From Roseimaritima multifibrata (GTDB lineage: Bacteria > Planctomycetota > Planctomycetia > Pirellulales > Pirellulaceae), in the NCBI RefSeq assembly GCF_007741495.1, contig NZ_CP036262.1, forward strand, positions 6,386,001-6,450,000: a stretch of DNA of 64,000 bases, written 5' to 3'. This document shows, in pieces, positions 26,768 through 37,400 of this stretch (position 1 is the stretch's first letter; every line of letters begins with the position of its first letter). The notes below the pieces were generated by a model, which made no database searches, was not told where the DNA came from, and was given only the letters and a program-made list of their open reading frames with translations. The position numbers and the translations under genes were made by a program.

Positions 26768-27488
26768 GAGTGTTTGCAAAACCGTCGCTTCACGTCCCCC
26801 TTTTGTCACCATGGCCTCTGTCGCTTCTGTCCGTCCTCGTCACGACGCTTCTGCGCGGACGCTAGGCGAGACATTGAGTGCGAAGATACACCCGTGGATG
26901 CCAAAGGATATCGCCTGGCAGCTATCGCCGCTGCAACCAGCCGATTCAGCCTATCCGAATCGGCTTACAAAACGCCAGCGTGAATTCGCCGCGGGACGAT
27001 CCGTTGCCTCGGAGTTACTAAAAACCTTCGGTGTTAGCGAACGTGTTGGTGTGAATGCCGACCGCTCACCCGCGTGGCCCAAAGGTTTCGCCGGTTCGAT
27101 CACCCATAGCGATCACTGGGTTTGGTGCACAGTAGCACATCGTTCTGGGTATCTGTCTGTTGGAATCGATACCGAACCGATCGTCGACGAATCGACCGCA
27201 CAGCAACTTCACGAACAAATCGCGACCGAAACGGAATGGCAAATCGCCACAATTCCTTCTCTCGATCAATGCCAACGATTCACGCTCGTCTTCTCTGCCA
27301 AAGAAGCTTTTTACAAATGCTGGTATCCCATGATGGGAACCGTGCTCCATCCCAAACAAATCGAAGTTTGTCAGCTGGACGAGAACCGAATCACCATGAA
27401 ACGAAACTCTGATCCGTTTCAACTGGCGATCAGGTATCTCATTTACGGCGACAACGTTTTCACCGCAACTTGGTGGCGTGAAAATTGA
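26766..27488 (+). CDS. 4'-phosphopantetheinyl transferase, EntD/Sfp type
   Basis: This enzyme moves phosphopantetheine from CoA to the carrier-domain serines of the adjoining megasynthases. The 240-residue protein has RQREFAAGRSVASELL, GFAGSITHSDHWVWCTVA, the magnesium-binding VGIDTEP and FSAKEAFYKCWYPMM, all diagnostic of the EntD-like subgroup. The start is uncertain: ATG 26766 is used, ATG 26811 would give 225 residues, and neither has a Shine-Dalgarno. It is the first gene of the biosynthetic cluster; the synthase ATG follows its stop after 20 bases. Confidence 0.93.
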   Translation: MSVCKTVASRPPFVTMASVASVRPRHDASARTLGETLSAKIHPWMPKDIAWQLSPLQPADSAYPNRLTKRQREFAAGRSVASELLKTFGVSERVGVNADRSPAWPKGFAGSITHSDHWVWCTVAHRSGYLSVGIDTEPIVDESTAQQLHEQIATETEWQIATIPSLDQCQRFTLVFSAKEAFYKCWYPMMGTVLHPKQIEVCQLDENRITMKRNSDPFQLAIRYLIYGDNVFTATWWREN

Positions 27489-27508
27489 ATAGTGCAAAAG
27501 GATCTTTA

Positions 27509-30500
27509 ATGAATATTCAAGAACGATACTCGCTGCTTAACAACACCAAGGCTGCCACTCCTCAGTTGCATCTACATCAGTGGATTGAACAACAGTCCCA
27601 AGCAAACGCCGAAAAGACCGCTGTTGTTTGTGAACAGGACTCACAAAGCTATGCGTCATTAAGTGCATGGAGCAATCAGATTGCAGGCTGGCTTCAAACA
27701 AAGGGAGTCGGTATCGGCGACCGAGTAGGAATCTGCTGCAGGCGAGACGTCGATTTGCCCGCCACGCTGGTTGGGATCCTAAAGTCGGGCGCAAGCTACG
27801 TCCCTCTAGACCCAGAATACCCGGTGGACCGGCTGAAATTCATGGTCAAAGATGCAGACGTCAAGCATGTGCTGGGACACCAATCGCATGGTGACTTGAT
27901 TGACCAATTCGATGTCGACGCAACGATGATCGATCAGCAGCGCGATGCGATTGAATCGGCTGACGTCTATACGGAAGTGCATACCGATCCACGCACCGAT
28001 GTTGCCTATGTGATCTACACATCCGGTTCCACCGGAAACCCTAAAGGCGTTTTGGTGCCTCATCTGGCTGTGGTCAATATGCTGCATAGCATGATCTCCA
28101 CACCTGGATTTACCGCCGACGATCGGATCCTGGCAACGACCACGTTATCGTTTGACATCTCGGTCGCAGAGATGTTTTTGCCATTGGTCACCGGTGGCAG
28201 TGTCGCAGTCGTCGATCGACAAACGGCTCGTGACTCCGAACGATTGGTTCAAGCGATTCAGAAGCATCACGTCACCTTCATGCAGGCGACGCCGGCGATG
28301 TGGCGGATGATGGTCGAAGCCGAATTCAGCGGCACCTCACAGATGAAGTTCGTGACGGCTGGCGAACCGTTACCTCGTGATCTGATCGATCCGTTACTCG
28401 AACGCTGCGGCGAATTGTGGAACCTTTACGGCCCCACCGAAACGACCGTCTATTCAACGGCTTCACGCATTCTCAATTCCACCGATCGGATTTTGATCGG
28501 TAAACCAATCGATAACACGCACAGCTATATCGTTGATGATTCGGACCAGCTTTGCGACGTCGAAACACCGGGCGAATTACTGATCGGCGGTCTTGGCGTG
28601 ACGATGGGCTACCTAAACCGTGACGCGTTAAATGCGGAGAAGTTCGTCACCTGGAATGGCGAATCGGTTTTTCGAACGGGCGACCTTGCTCAGATTACCG
28701 ACGATGGACAAATCGACCACCTCGGGAGAATCGATTCACAAATCAAACTAAATGGTCACCGTATCGAACTTGGCGAAATCGATGCTGCGATGGCAACCGA
28801 TGCCTCGGTACGAATTGCGGCGACCGTTTTGCGCGAGGATACGCCGGGCGATGTTCGGTTAGTCGGATACGTCTTACCGGCGGACAACCAAACGCCTGAT
28901 GTTGTCGCCCTGCGTGAAGAACTATCGAAGTCGCTTCCCGATTACATGGTTCCTTCATCCATTACGGTTGTTGACTCGTTTCCCTATACGCCAAGCGGAA
29001 AACTAGACCGAGGTGCCTTTCCGATGCCGGCGACAAAGCGTCCGGACATCGAAACGCCGTACATCGCCCCTAAATCCGAACAAGAAAAACAACTAGCGAC
29101 GATCTGGTCGAACGTCTTGCAAATCGATCGCATTGGAACCCACGATTCGTTTTTTGATCTCGGTGGCAACTCCATTCGAGCCACCAAAGTGGTCAGCGCC
29201 GCTCGCAACCAGATGGGCATCAACGTCTCGATTGCCGAGTTCTTCGATCGTCCTACGATCGATGCGTTTCTCGCATCATCGGCAAAGTCCGAAGAACAAA
29301 AAACATTGCCAACTCCGGCAGCGTCTCGCTCACGCACAAACGCCTCAGGCCGGTTTGCGATCGTTGGGATGGCGGCTCGGATGCCAGGAGCCGAAGACGT
29401 TAACACGTTTTGGCAGAACCTAATCAACGAACGCGAATCGATCACCTTCTTCGATACGGACGAACTGGATCCTTCACTCGATCCCCGTGACACGCACTCG
29501 GAGCACTACGTTCCAGCACGCGGGATCCTTAAAGATTCCGATCATTTTGACGCTCGCTTTTTTGGCATGCCACCCCGGACGGCCGAATGGACCGACCCGC
29601 AACAACGGGTCTTGCTTGAACTGGCGTGGACCGCCCTCGAAGACGCGGGGATGGGCAACCATTCAGCAACCGCAACCGACGATGTGATCGGCATTTGGGC
29701 GGGAACGTATGCGACCAGCTACTTCATCAAAAACGTGCTTAGCAACCCCGAACGCGTTCGCGAAATCGGTGAATTCAACGCGGGGCTTAACAACGAAAAA
29801 GACTATCTTGCCACGCGAATTGCGCACAGTCTAAATCTGACGGGGCCCGCCGTCAGCGTCAGTACCGCGTGCTCCACTTCGCTGGTTGCGTTGATCGAAG
29901 CATGCAAAGCGATTGAAGGCGGACTGTGTGACGCCGCGATTGCCGGAGGAGTCTCTATTTCGCATCCACAAAACAGTGGACACCTGCACCAAACCGGCAG
30001 CATTTTTACTCCGGACGGTCATTGCCGACCGTTTGATGCTTTCGGGGCGGGAACGCTATTCAGCGATGGTGCCGGGTTGGTTGTCGTCAAACGATTGGAA
30101 GACGCCATCGAAAACAACGACCGAATATATGCCGTCATCCGTGGCTTTGGCATCAACAACGACGGGAGCGAAAAATCCAGTTTTGGTGCTCCCAGCATCC
30201 ATGGACAATCCCGAGCGATCGCAATGGCACACGCCTCCGCCGACGTCCAAGCTGAAAGCATCGGCTATATCGAAGCCCATGGCACGGCGACTCCCATCGG
30301 TGACCCTATCGAAGTGACCGCGCTGCGTGAAGTGTTCGAAGCCCAAACCGAACAGAAACAATTCTGTGCCATCGGATCGGTCAAAAGCAACATCGGGCAC
30401 ACCGTCGCAGCCGCTGGAGTCGCGGGGTTAATCAAAACCGCTCTGTCGCTGCACCACGAATGCATTCCGGCCACCCTGCACTTTGAAAACCCGAATCCGC

Positions 30501-33500
30501 AAATCGATTTTGAAGACAGTCCATTTTTTGTTTGCGATCGAACGATCCAGTGGCCTCGCTCCAGCGAACCCCGCCGAGCCGGCGTCAGTGCATTTGGTGT
30601 CGGTGGCACCAACGCACATGTCATCCTTGAAGAAGCTCCAGCGGTGCACGCAGGCGAAACGCAGGAGAGAAGTGGAACGCTTCCCGTTCACCTCTTGCCG
30701 GTTTCGGCGAAAACAGAAACGGCTCTCAGCAAGTCGGCGAAACGACTTGCAACGTATCTAGAATCCGACCGCGGATCGAGCATCGAACTTGCCGATGTTG
30801 CCCACACGCTGGCTAACGGCCGAGCCCGGATGAACTGGCGAGCGTTTGTTGTTGCAGGTGATCCGCAAGATGCTTCAAAAGCCTTTTCATTGCAGAAAGC
30901 CCCCCGTTACCAACAGCAAAAATGGGACGGAGTCGAACGGGACGTCGTGTTTATGTTTCCCGGCCAAGGCGCTCAGTACCTGCGGATGGGACACGATCTT
31001 TATCAACACTGTGACGTGTTCCGAGCTTCCCTCGACCGATGCTGCGACCTGCTAACGCCATCGATCGACCGTGATCTACGGGATATCCTTTTTCCGGCTT
31101 CCGATCAACATGAATCGGCGACGGCCCTCCTTCGCGAAACGCAGTTCACCCAACCGGCCCTTTTTGCAGTTGGCTATTCATTAGCCCAAACTTGGATGAA
31201 CTGGGGCATCCGTCCGACCGCGATGATGGGACACAGCATTGGCGAATTTGCGGCCGCCTGTGTCGCCGGTGTCTTTTCACTAGAGGACGCAGTGCGGCTG
31301 ATCGCAAAGCGTGGCGAAATGATGCAACGTTTGCCTGGCGGCAGCATGCTGAGCGTACGTTTGCCCGGGCATACTGTCGAACCGATGTTATCGGGCGATT
31401 TGGCAATTGCCTCTTACAACGGCCCGTCACTCTGTGTCGTCGCAGGCCCGGACGATCAAGTTCAAACGCTCCAGAAAGAGCTTGAATCTAACGAAGTTGT
31501 TTGCCGTTCCTTGCAGACGTCCCACGCCTTCCATTCGCCAATGATGCAGGAGATCGTTCGTCCGTACGCCGAATTTGTCCGCACGGTGACGCTAGCCCCT
31601 CCTTCCATCCCGATTCTATCCACCGTATCAGCCGACTGGATGACGGATGAACAAGCAACCGATCCGAATTACTGGGCCGCGCACTTGCGTGAACCGGTGC
31701 AATTCTCAGGTGCAGTCACCCAGATGTGGAAAGAGGATTCCTCACGCATTTTGCTGGAACTAGGACCACGTCGAACGCTCGCCACGCTTGCCAAGCAACA
31801 CGCTGACGACCCCAAAAAACAAATCGCATTGCCCAGTTTGTCGGACAACGCCGACGACCACACGGAATCGAAAGCCATGTTGTCCGCATTGGGACGAATG
31901 TGGCTAGAAGGGGTTTCGATCGACTGGAAAAACGTTCAAACCAAGGGACGAACCGTATCGTTGCCGACCTATCCGTTCGAGCGAAAACGCTACTTCATGG
32001 AACCGAATCAAGCGAAATATCGCTCGCTTCATCCAATACCGCCCTCCCCTGTCCCGGCCGATGTGTTAGCGAATTTGCCAAGCACCGAAACCGCCCCAAG
32101 CATTCCGACCAGCTTGTCCAGCCCTTCTCCCTGTTCAGCGCCGAACCTACCCATGAATCGCAAACCTGCAATCATCACCGCGATTAAAGACGTCTTCGAA
32201 AACTCCTCCGGCTTTGATCTAAACGATTTCGAGAACGACACCACGTTCTTTGAAATGGGGCTCGATTCGCTTGGATTGACTCAAACCGCAACGGCACTGC
32301 ACAAAGCGTTTGGCATCGAAGTTACCTTTCGGCAATTGCTAGAAGAAACGCCTCATGTCGACGGCTTGAGCAATTTCCTAGACGAACACTTACCCCGCGA
32401 TCAATTTCGCGAACAAGCCGAACCGCAACAGGATCACGCGGCCAACGTCGCAAGCTTCACCACAAACCCAATCGCCGCAGATCAGTCGGACTTAACCGGA
32501 CAGATCACACTCGACAATAACACCGCTAGCGTCACGCAATCGCCCGTCAACGTCCAGACGGATCAACTTGGCCAAGTCGCAACAGGAGACATGACCTACT
32601 CGATTGTGCAGCAACAACTGCAAATCATGGCTGCCCAAATGCAATGGTTAGCTGGCACGCCCGTCTCTGTTCCGGCAACGACCACGCCGTTGGCCTCATC
32701 GACATCTCCTCAGCCGCAATCGCGGTCACCAAAAGAACCATCCAAAGATCTGACGCCTCCGCCATTCACAAATGACGCCCCTCCAAAGGCTTTTGGTGCG
32801 GCGGCTCGTGTTGCTAAAACCGATTCTGCACTGGACGCATCCCAGCAGACGGCACTTGATGAAATCATCCGGCTGCACAACCAGATGACTCCCAAGAGCA
32901 AAGCTCAGGCACAGCAGCATCGTGCTTACTTAGCCGACCCACGAACGGTTTCAGGATTCCGTCCGAACTTAAAAGAGATGACCTATCCGTTGGTCGTTGA
33001 CCGCTCCAAAGGAGTTTACCTGTGGGATATCGACGGTAACGAGTACGTCGACTTTACGTGCGGATTCGGTTCCAACTTGCTGGGACATTCGCATGAGATC
33101 ACGGTCAATGCGATTAACGAACAAGTCCAAAAGGATTTTTCGATCGGGCCTCAATCCCCGTTGGCTGGTGAAGTCGCGGCTCTCTTCTGTGAATTGACCG
33201 GGAATCAACGAATGGCGTTTGCCAACACCGGCAGCGAAGCGGTACTGGCCTGCACTCGGCTGGCCCGATCCGCAACCGGCCGTGATCGAATCGTGATGTT
33301 CAATGAGGATTATCACGGGATCTTGGATGAAGTGCTGGTCCGCGGCAGCAAGTCACATAAAAGCTTCCCAGCCGCACCGGGAATTCCAAAAGAACACGTC
33401 TCCAACACCCTCGTCCTCGATTACGGCACCGACGAATCGCTTCGGATCATCCAAGAGAATATCGACACGATCGCCGCCATCCTTGTAGAGCCCGTCCAAA

Positions 33501-34315
33501 GCCGACACCCTGAACTTCAACCTCGCGAATTCCTACACAAATTGCGAGCCCTTACCGAACACGCACCGACCGCACTTATTTTCGACGAAGTGATCTCGGG
33601 ATTACGAATCGGGAAAGGGGGAGCCCAGGAGTACTTTGGCATCCGCGCGGACCTAGCGTCGTACGGCAAGGTGGTCGGTGGGGGGATGCCGATCGGCGTC
33701 GTCGCTGGCAAGGCCGAATATATGGATGGACTGGATGGCGGTTTTTGGCAATACGGGGACGACAGTCGGCCCGAGGCGGGAATGACTTATTTCGCGGGAA
33801 CGTTCGTGCGACACCCACTCACGCTTGCTGCATCCAAAGCGATCCTTCAGCACATCAAAAGCGAAGGGCAACCGATGTACGACCGGCTGAATCAGTTAGG
33901 TGACTATCTAACCACAGAACTAAATAAAGTAGCGACCGAATTGAATGCTCCTTTGTTTGCCGCCAACTTTGGTTCCTTATTCAAATTGCAATTCCACGAT
34001 GAACCTCTTTATAGCGAACTGCTGTTTGCAGCGATGCGACGTCGAGGCATGCACATCTGGGATCACCGACCATGTTTGTTAACGCTGGCACATACGAAAT
34101 CACACGTTGACCAATTGGTTCAAGCGTTGCACGAATCGATTATCGAATGCCAACGACATGGTTTCCTGACAGGTGACGGATATCGAAAATCATCGGTATC
34201 CAGTGCCGCAGACCAACCGCCAGTCTCGGGTGCAAAACTTGGAAAAGACAAAAACAACCATCCCGGTTGGTTCATCCCCGACGCCGCCAACCCAGGTCAA
34301 TTCCTGCAAGTCTAA
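27509..34315 (+). CDS. Hybrid NRPS-PKS megasynthase A-PCP-KS-AT-ACP-AMT
   Basis: The protein has 2268 residues. Adenylation, about 20-500: IYTSGSTGNPKGVL, FDISVAEMFLP, NLYGPTETTV, RTGDLA, PSGKLDR. PCP: DLGGNSIRA, about 545-560. Ketosynthase, about 615-1050: active Cys in STACSTSL, His in EAHGTATP and NIGHT. Acyltransferase, about 1145-1450: GHSIGE and HAFH, the malonyl-specific type. ACP: GLDSL near 1585. A Gln/Thr/Pro-rich linker follows, then a class III PLP aminotransferase, about 1830-2210: NTGSEAV, FDEVISGLR, Lys in SYGKVVGGG. There is no KR, DH or methyltransferase domain. An amino acid is loaded, extended by one malonyl unit, and the beta-keto group is replaced by an amine, as in iturin-family MycA/ItuA modules. 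AAAGGA precedes ATG 27509. Confidence 0.96.
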   Translation: MNIQERYSLLNNTKAATPQLHLHQWIEQQSQANAEKTAVVCEQDSQSYASLSAWSNQIAGWLQTKGVGIGDRVGICCRRDVDLPATLVGILKSGASYVPLDPEYPVDRLKFMVKDADVKHVLGHQSHGDLIDQFDVDATMIDQQRDAIESADVYTEVHTDPRTDVAYVIYTSGSTGNPKGVLVPHLAVVNMLHSMISTPGFTADDRILATTTLSFDISVAEMFLPLVTGGSVAVVDRQTARDSERLVQAIQKHHVTFMQATPAMWRMMVEAEFSGTSQMKFVTAGEPLPRDLIDPLLERCGELWNLYGPTETTVYSTASRILNSTDRILIGKPIDNTHSYIVDDSDQLCDVETPGELLIGGLGVTMGYLNRDALNAEKFVTWNGESVFRTGDLAQITDDGQIDHLGRIDSQIKLNGHRIELGEIDAAMATDASVRIAATVLREDTPGDVRLVGYVLPADNQTPDVVALREELSKSLPDYMVPSSITVVDSFPYTPSGKLDRGAFPMPATKRPDIETPYIAPKSEQEKQLATIWSNVLQIDRIGTHDSFFDLGGNSIRATKVVSAARNQMGINVSIAEFFDRPTIDAFLASSAKSEEQKTLPTPAASRSRTNASGRFAIVGMAARMPGAEDVNTFWQNLINERESITFFDTDELDPSLDPRDTHSEHYVPARGILKDSDHFDARFFGMPPRTAEWTDPQQRVLLELAWTALEDAGMGNHSATATDDVIGIWAGTYATSYFIKNVLSNPERVREIGEFNAGLNNEKDYLATRIAHSLNLTGPAVSVSTACSTSLVALIEACKAIEGGLCDAAIAGGVSISHPQNSGHLHQTGSIFTPDGHCRPFDAFGAGTLFSDGAGLVVVKRLEDAIENNDRIYAVIRGFGINNDGSEKSSFGAPSIHGQSRAIAMAHASADVQAESIGYIEAHGTATPIGDPIEVTALREVFEAQTEQKQFCAIGSVKSNIGHTVAAAGVAGLIKTALSLHHECIPATLHFENPNPQIDFEDSPFFVCDRTIQWPRSSEPRRAGVSAFGVGGTNAHVILEEAPAVHAGETQERSGTLPVHLLPVSAKTETALSKSAKRLATYLESDRGSSIELADVAHTLANGRARMNWRAFVVAGDPQDASKAFSLQKAPRYQQQKWDGVERDVVFMFPGQGAQYLRMGHDLYQHCDVFRASLDRCCDLLTPSIDRDLRDILFPASDQHESATALLRETQFTQPALFAVGYSLAQTWMNWGIRPTAMMGHSIGEFAAACVAGVFSLEDAVRLIAKRGEMMQRLPGGSMLSVRLPGHTVEPMLSGDLAIASYNGPSLCVVAGPDDQVQTLQKELESNEVVCRSLQTSHAFHSPMMQEIVRPYAEFVRTVTLAPPSIPILSTVSADWMTDEQATDPNYWAAHLREPVQFSGAVTQMWKEDSSRILLELGPRRTLATLAKQHADDPKKQIALPSLSDNADDHTESKAMLSALGRMWLEGVSIDWKNVQTKGRTVSLPTYPFERKRYFMEPNQAKYRSLHPIPPSPVPADVLANLPSTETAPSIPTSLSSPSPCSAPNLPMNRKPAIITAIKDVFENSSGFDLNDFENDTTFFEMGLDSLGLTQTATALHKAFGIEVTFRQLLEETPHVDGLSNFLDEHLPRDQFREQAEPQQDHAANVASFTTNPIAADQSDLTGQITLDNNTASVTQSPVNVQTDQLGQVATGDMTYSIVQQQLQIMAAQMQWLAGTPVSVPATTTPLASSTSPQPQSRSPKEPSKDLTPPPFTNDAPPKAFGAAARVAKTDSALDASQQTALDEIIRLHNQMTPKSKAQAQQHRAYLADPRTVSGFRPNLKEMTYPLVVDRSKGVYLWDIDGNEYVDFTCGFGSNLLGHSHEITVNAINEQVQKDFSIGPQSPLAGEVAALFCELTGNQRMAFANTGSEAVLACTRLARSATGRDRIVMFNEDYHGILDEVLVRGSKSHKSFPAAPGIPKEHVSNTLVLDYGTDESLRIIQENIDTIAAILVEPVQSRHPELQPREFLHKLRALTEHAPTALIFDEVISGLRIGKGGAQEYFGIRADLASYGKVVGGGMPIGVVAGKAEYMDGLDGGFWQYGDDSRPEAGMTYFAGTFVRHPLTLAASKAILQHIKSEGQPMYDRLNQLGDYLTTELNKVATELNAPLFAANFGSLFKLQFHDEPLYSELLFAAMRRRGMHIWDHRPCLLTLAHTKSHVDQLVQALHESIIECQRHGFLTGDGYRKSSVSSAADQPPVSGAKLGKDKNNHPGWFIPDAANPGQFLQV

Positions 34316-34322
34316 AGTTCAG

Positions 34323-34370
34323 CAGGCTGGCAGCCTGTAGTAGTCTCCTCCGAACAGGCTGGCAGCCTGT
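34323..34370. repeat. Two copies of a short palindrome between the synthase genes
   Basis: CAGGCTGGCAGCCTGT occurs at 34323-34338 and again at 34355-34370, separated by 16 bases. AGGCTG/CAGCCT forms the stem. It fills most of the 85-base gap between the two megasynthase genes. It could be a small REP element or a processing or attenuation site within the operon. Confidence 0.75.
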
Positions 34371-34400
34371 GCTACCTTTTTCTCCACGACGTACGAAACG

Positions 34401-37400
34401 ATGACTCCTGTGCTTTCTAATTTGAATTCCGTCGCCGCTACCGTTGCGTTCGTTCCGGGCACTCAACCCGAAAACCGTTACGCCACCTCGCAGGCTCAGC
34501 TGGAAGTCTGGCTGTCGGCTAAGCAAAGCGAACAAGCCAATTGCGCATACAATGAAATTAGCACGCTCGAACTTCGCGGTCCTCTAGACGTTGATCGATT
34601 GAAGCAAGCGATTGTCAAAGTCTGCGAGCGTCATGGATCGTTGCGGTCAACCGTTGGCATCGATGGCCAACACATCCTGGTCCACCCGCGTCCCCAACAT
34701 GCCTTTTCGTTTGTCGATTGGTCGATAGATCCATCAAAAGATATCGCTGCGGCTCGTCGCATGGTGGTGCAAAACGAAGCGACCACACCGTTTGACCTTG
34801 TCGATGGGCCGTTGTTAAGAGCCGTTTTGCAGAAAGCGACCGATACACAGCACTGGTTAACCCTCACCGCACACCACTTGGTGATGGATGGTTGGTCGCT
34901 GGCGTTATTCTATCGCGACCTCGGATATTTTTACGACACGCTGTCGGGTATCCAGCGTGACGCTTTGGCACCGGCAAGCCAGTACGACGAATATGCGTTG
35001 CAGATGGACCAATACATGGCGTCCGATGCAGGGCAAGCCGACGAAGCCTTTTGGACAAAATGCTACCAAGGGGACATCCCCGTTCTCGAATTACCGATTG
35101 AAAAACCTCGTCCTTCCTTGCGCACCTTTACCGCGGAACGGATGGAAACCACCCTTCCCGCCACGTTGGTCGCAGCGGTTCAAAAAGTCGGCGCGAAGTC
35201 GGGATGCAGCCGATACAACACCCTACTGGCAGCGTTCACCGCGTATGTCGCCCAGATCAGTGGCTGCGACGATTTTGGGATCGGGATTCCGACCGCAGGT
35301 CAAGCCGCACTGGATCATCCCGAACTGATCGGACACTGCGTCAATACGATGCCTCTGCGAACTCAGGTCGATTCGGACACCTCCTTTCTCTCGCATATGA
35401 AACAGACTCGCAGCAGACTGCTGGATGCGTTTGAACATCAACGTTATTCCTACGGAACCCTGCTGCGGAAACTTGCCCCGGCACGCGATCCGTCGCGTCC
35501 ACCGATGCTGAACGTTTCCTTCAACATCGATCCTGTCATGGATACTGCTCAGCTTGGATTCACAGGATTCGATCTGGACATCACGATCGAACCACGTCGA
35601 TTTGAAAATTTTGAATGGTTCATCAACGGAGTCATTCGAAAAGACCAATCGATCGAACTGCAAGTTCAATACAACTCGGACCTGTATACCGAACGAGCGA
35701 TGGAATGTTACTTCGACGGATTCCGGACATTCCTCGAAGGAGTTGCAGCCAGCCCCGACACCCGAATCAACGACCTGCCGAAAGTCAGTCTTAGGATGCG
35801 GCAGCAAGCGATCGTCGACTGGAATGCAACCGCACTCGATTACCCAATCGAAGCGACTCTACACAGTGAATTCTCACGGCAAGCAACAGCCACTCCCGAC
35901 GCCGTTTGTGTGCGATTTGGCGACCAAACTTTGACGTATGCAGACGTCGATTCGCAATCCAATCGAATCGCCCGTTACCTGAAGTCGGAAGGCGTTCAAG
36001 AGGGCGATCTTGTTGGCATCTGCGTCAACCGCAGCGAGCAGATGTTGGTCAACCTAATCGCGATTTTGAAAGCGGGATGTGGCTACGTCCCACTTGACCC
36101 AGCCTACCCGTCGGACCGATTGCAATACATGTGCGATCATTCCCAACTGACGACGATCGTAACTGAACGCAGCTTGGTACCGCGAATCACTTCGTTCAAC
36201 AAACCCCACCTTGCTATCGATGATGCAAGGGAAGCGATTGCAAACCTGGACGATTCGGATGTACAAACATCGGCAAATCCCAATGACACCTGCTATGTGA
36301 TCTACACATCCGGTTCGACGGGCAAACCAAAAGGGGTCCAAGTCCAACACGGTGCGGTAGTGAATTTCTTGTATGCGATGCGCGAAGCCCCCGGTTTTAC
36401 GCAGGACGATTCGATCCTTGCTGTGACCACCCTATCGTTTGATATTGCGGTGCTGGAACTGTACCTGCCGATCGTCTTTGGTGGATCGGTAGTGATTGCC
36501 GACACGGACACATCCAGCAATGGATCCAAACTGGCCGACGCCCTTGAAAAACATGACATCACATGGCTTCAAGCGACCCCTGCGACGTGGCGTTTGTTGA
36601 TTCAAAGCGGATGGCAGGGCAAAACCAAACGGAATGGGCAGGCATTCAAGGTGCAGGCATTCAAGGTACTGTGCGGCGGTGAACCAATGCCGAATGACTT
36701 GGTCGATCCGCTGCTGAAACGGTGCGACCAGCTTTGGAACATGTATGGTCCGACCGAGACGACCGTCTGGTCGGCCGTCTACAGAATCACCGATGCTTCG
36801 TCGCCCATCTTGATCGGAAAACCGATCGGAAACACTCAAATCTATTTACTGGACCAACAGGGCCACGAAGTCTCTCCCGGATGTGAAGGCGAAGTCTACA
36901 TCGGTGGTGCAGGCGTCACCCAGGGGTATCTCCACCGTCCCGATTTAACCGAAGAACGTTTTGTCGACAATCGATATCGCAATCCCTTCGTCGCCTACAA
37001 CAACAATAAACTCTACCGGACCGGTGACCTGGCTCGGTACACGTTTGATGGCAACTTGCAATTCCTACGTCGCAACGACAAACAGGTGAAGGTCCGCGGA
37101 TATCGGATTGAACTGGGTGAAATTGAATCCCATTTGAAATCGCATCCAGCAGTCGCCCAGTGCGTCGTGATCGTTCGCGAAGATTCACCCGGCGACGCGA
37201 AACTGGTTGCCTATGTGATTCCCAAACCGGAACAATCGGCATCTGCAATCGAACTTCGCGAACATCTTCGGATGTCGGTCCCCAACTATATGGTGCCGCA
37301 AAACTTCGTCACGCTTGATAGCATGCCGCAAACCAACAATGGGAAAATCGACTACGCGTCTCTGCCCAGCCCGAAACAGAACACGGCGTCTGACGATCTG

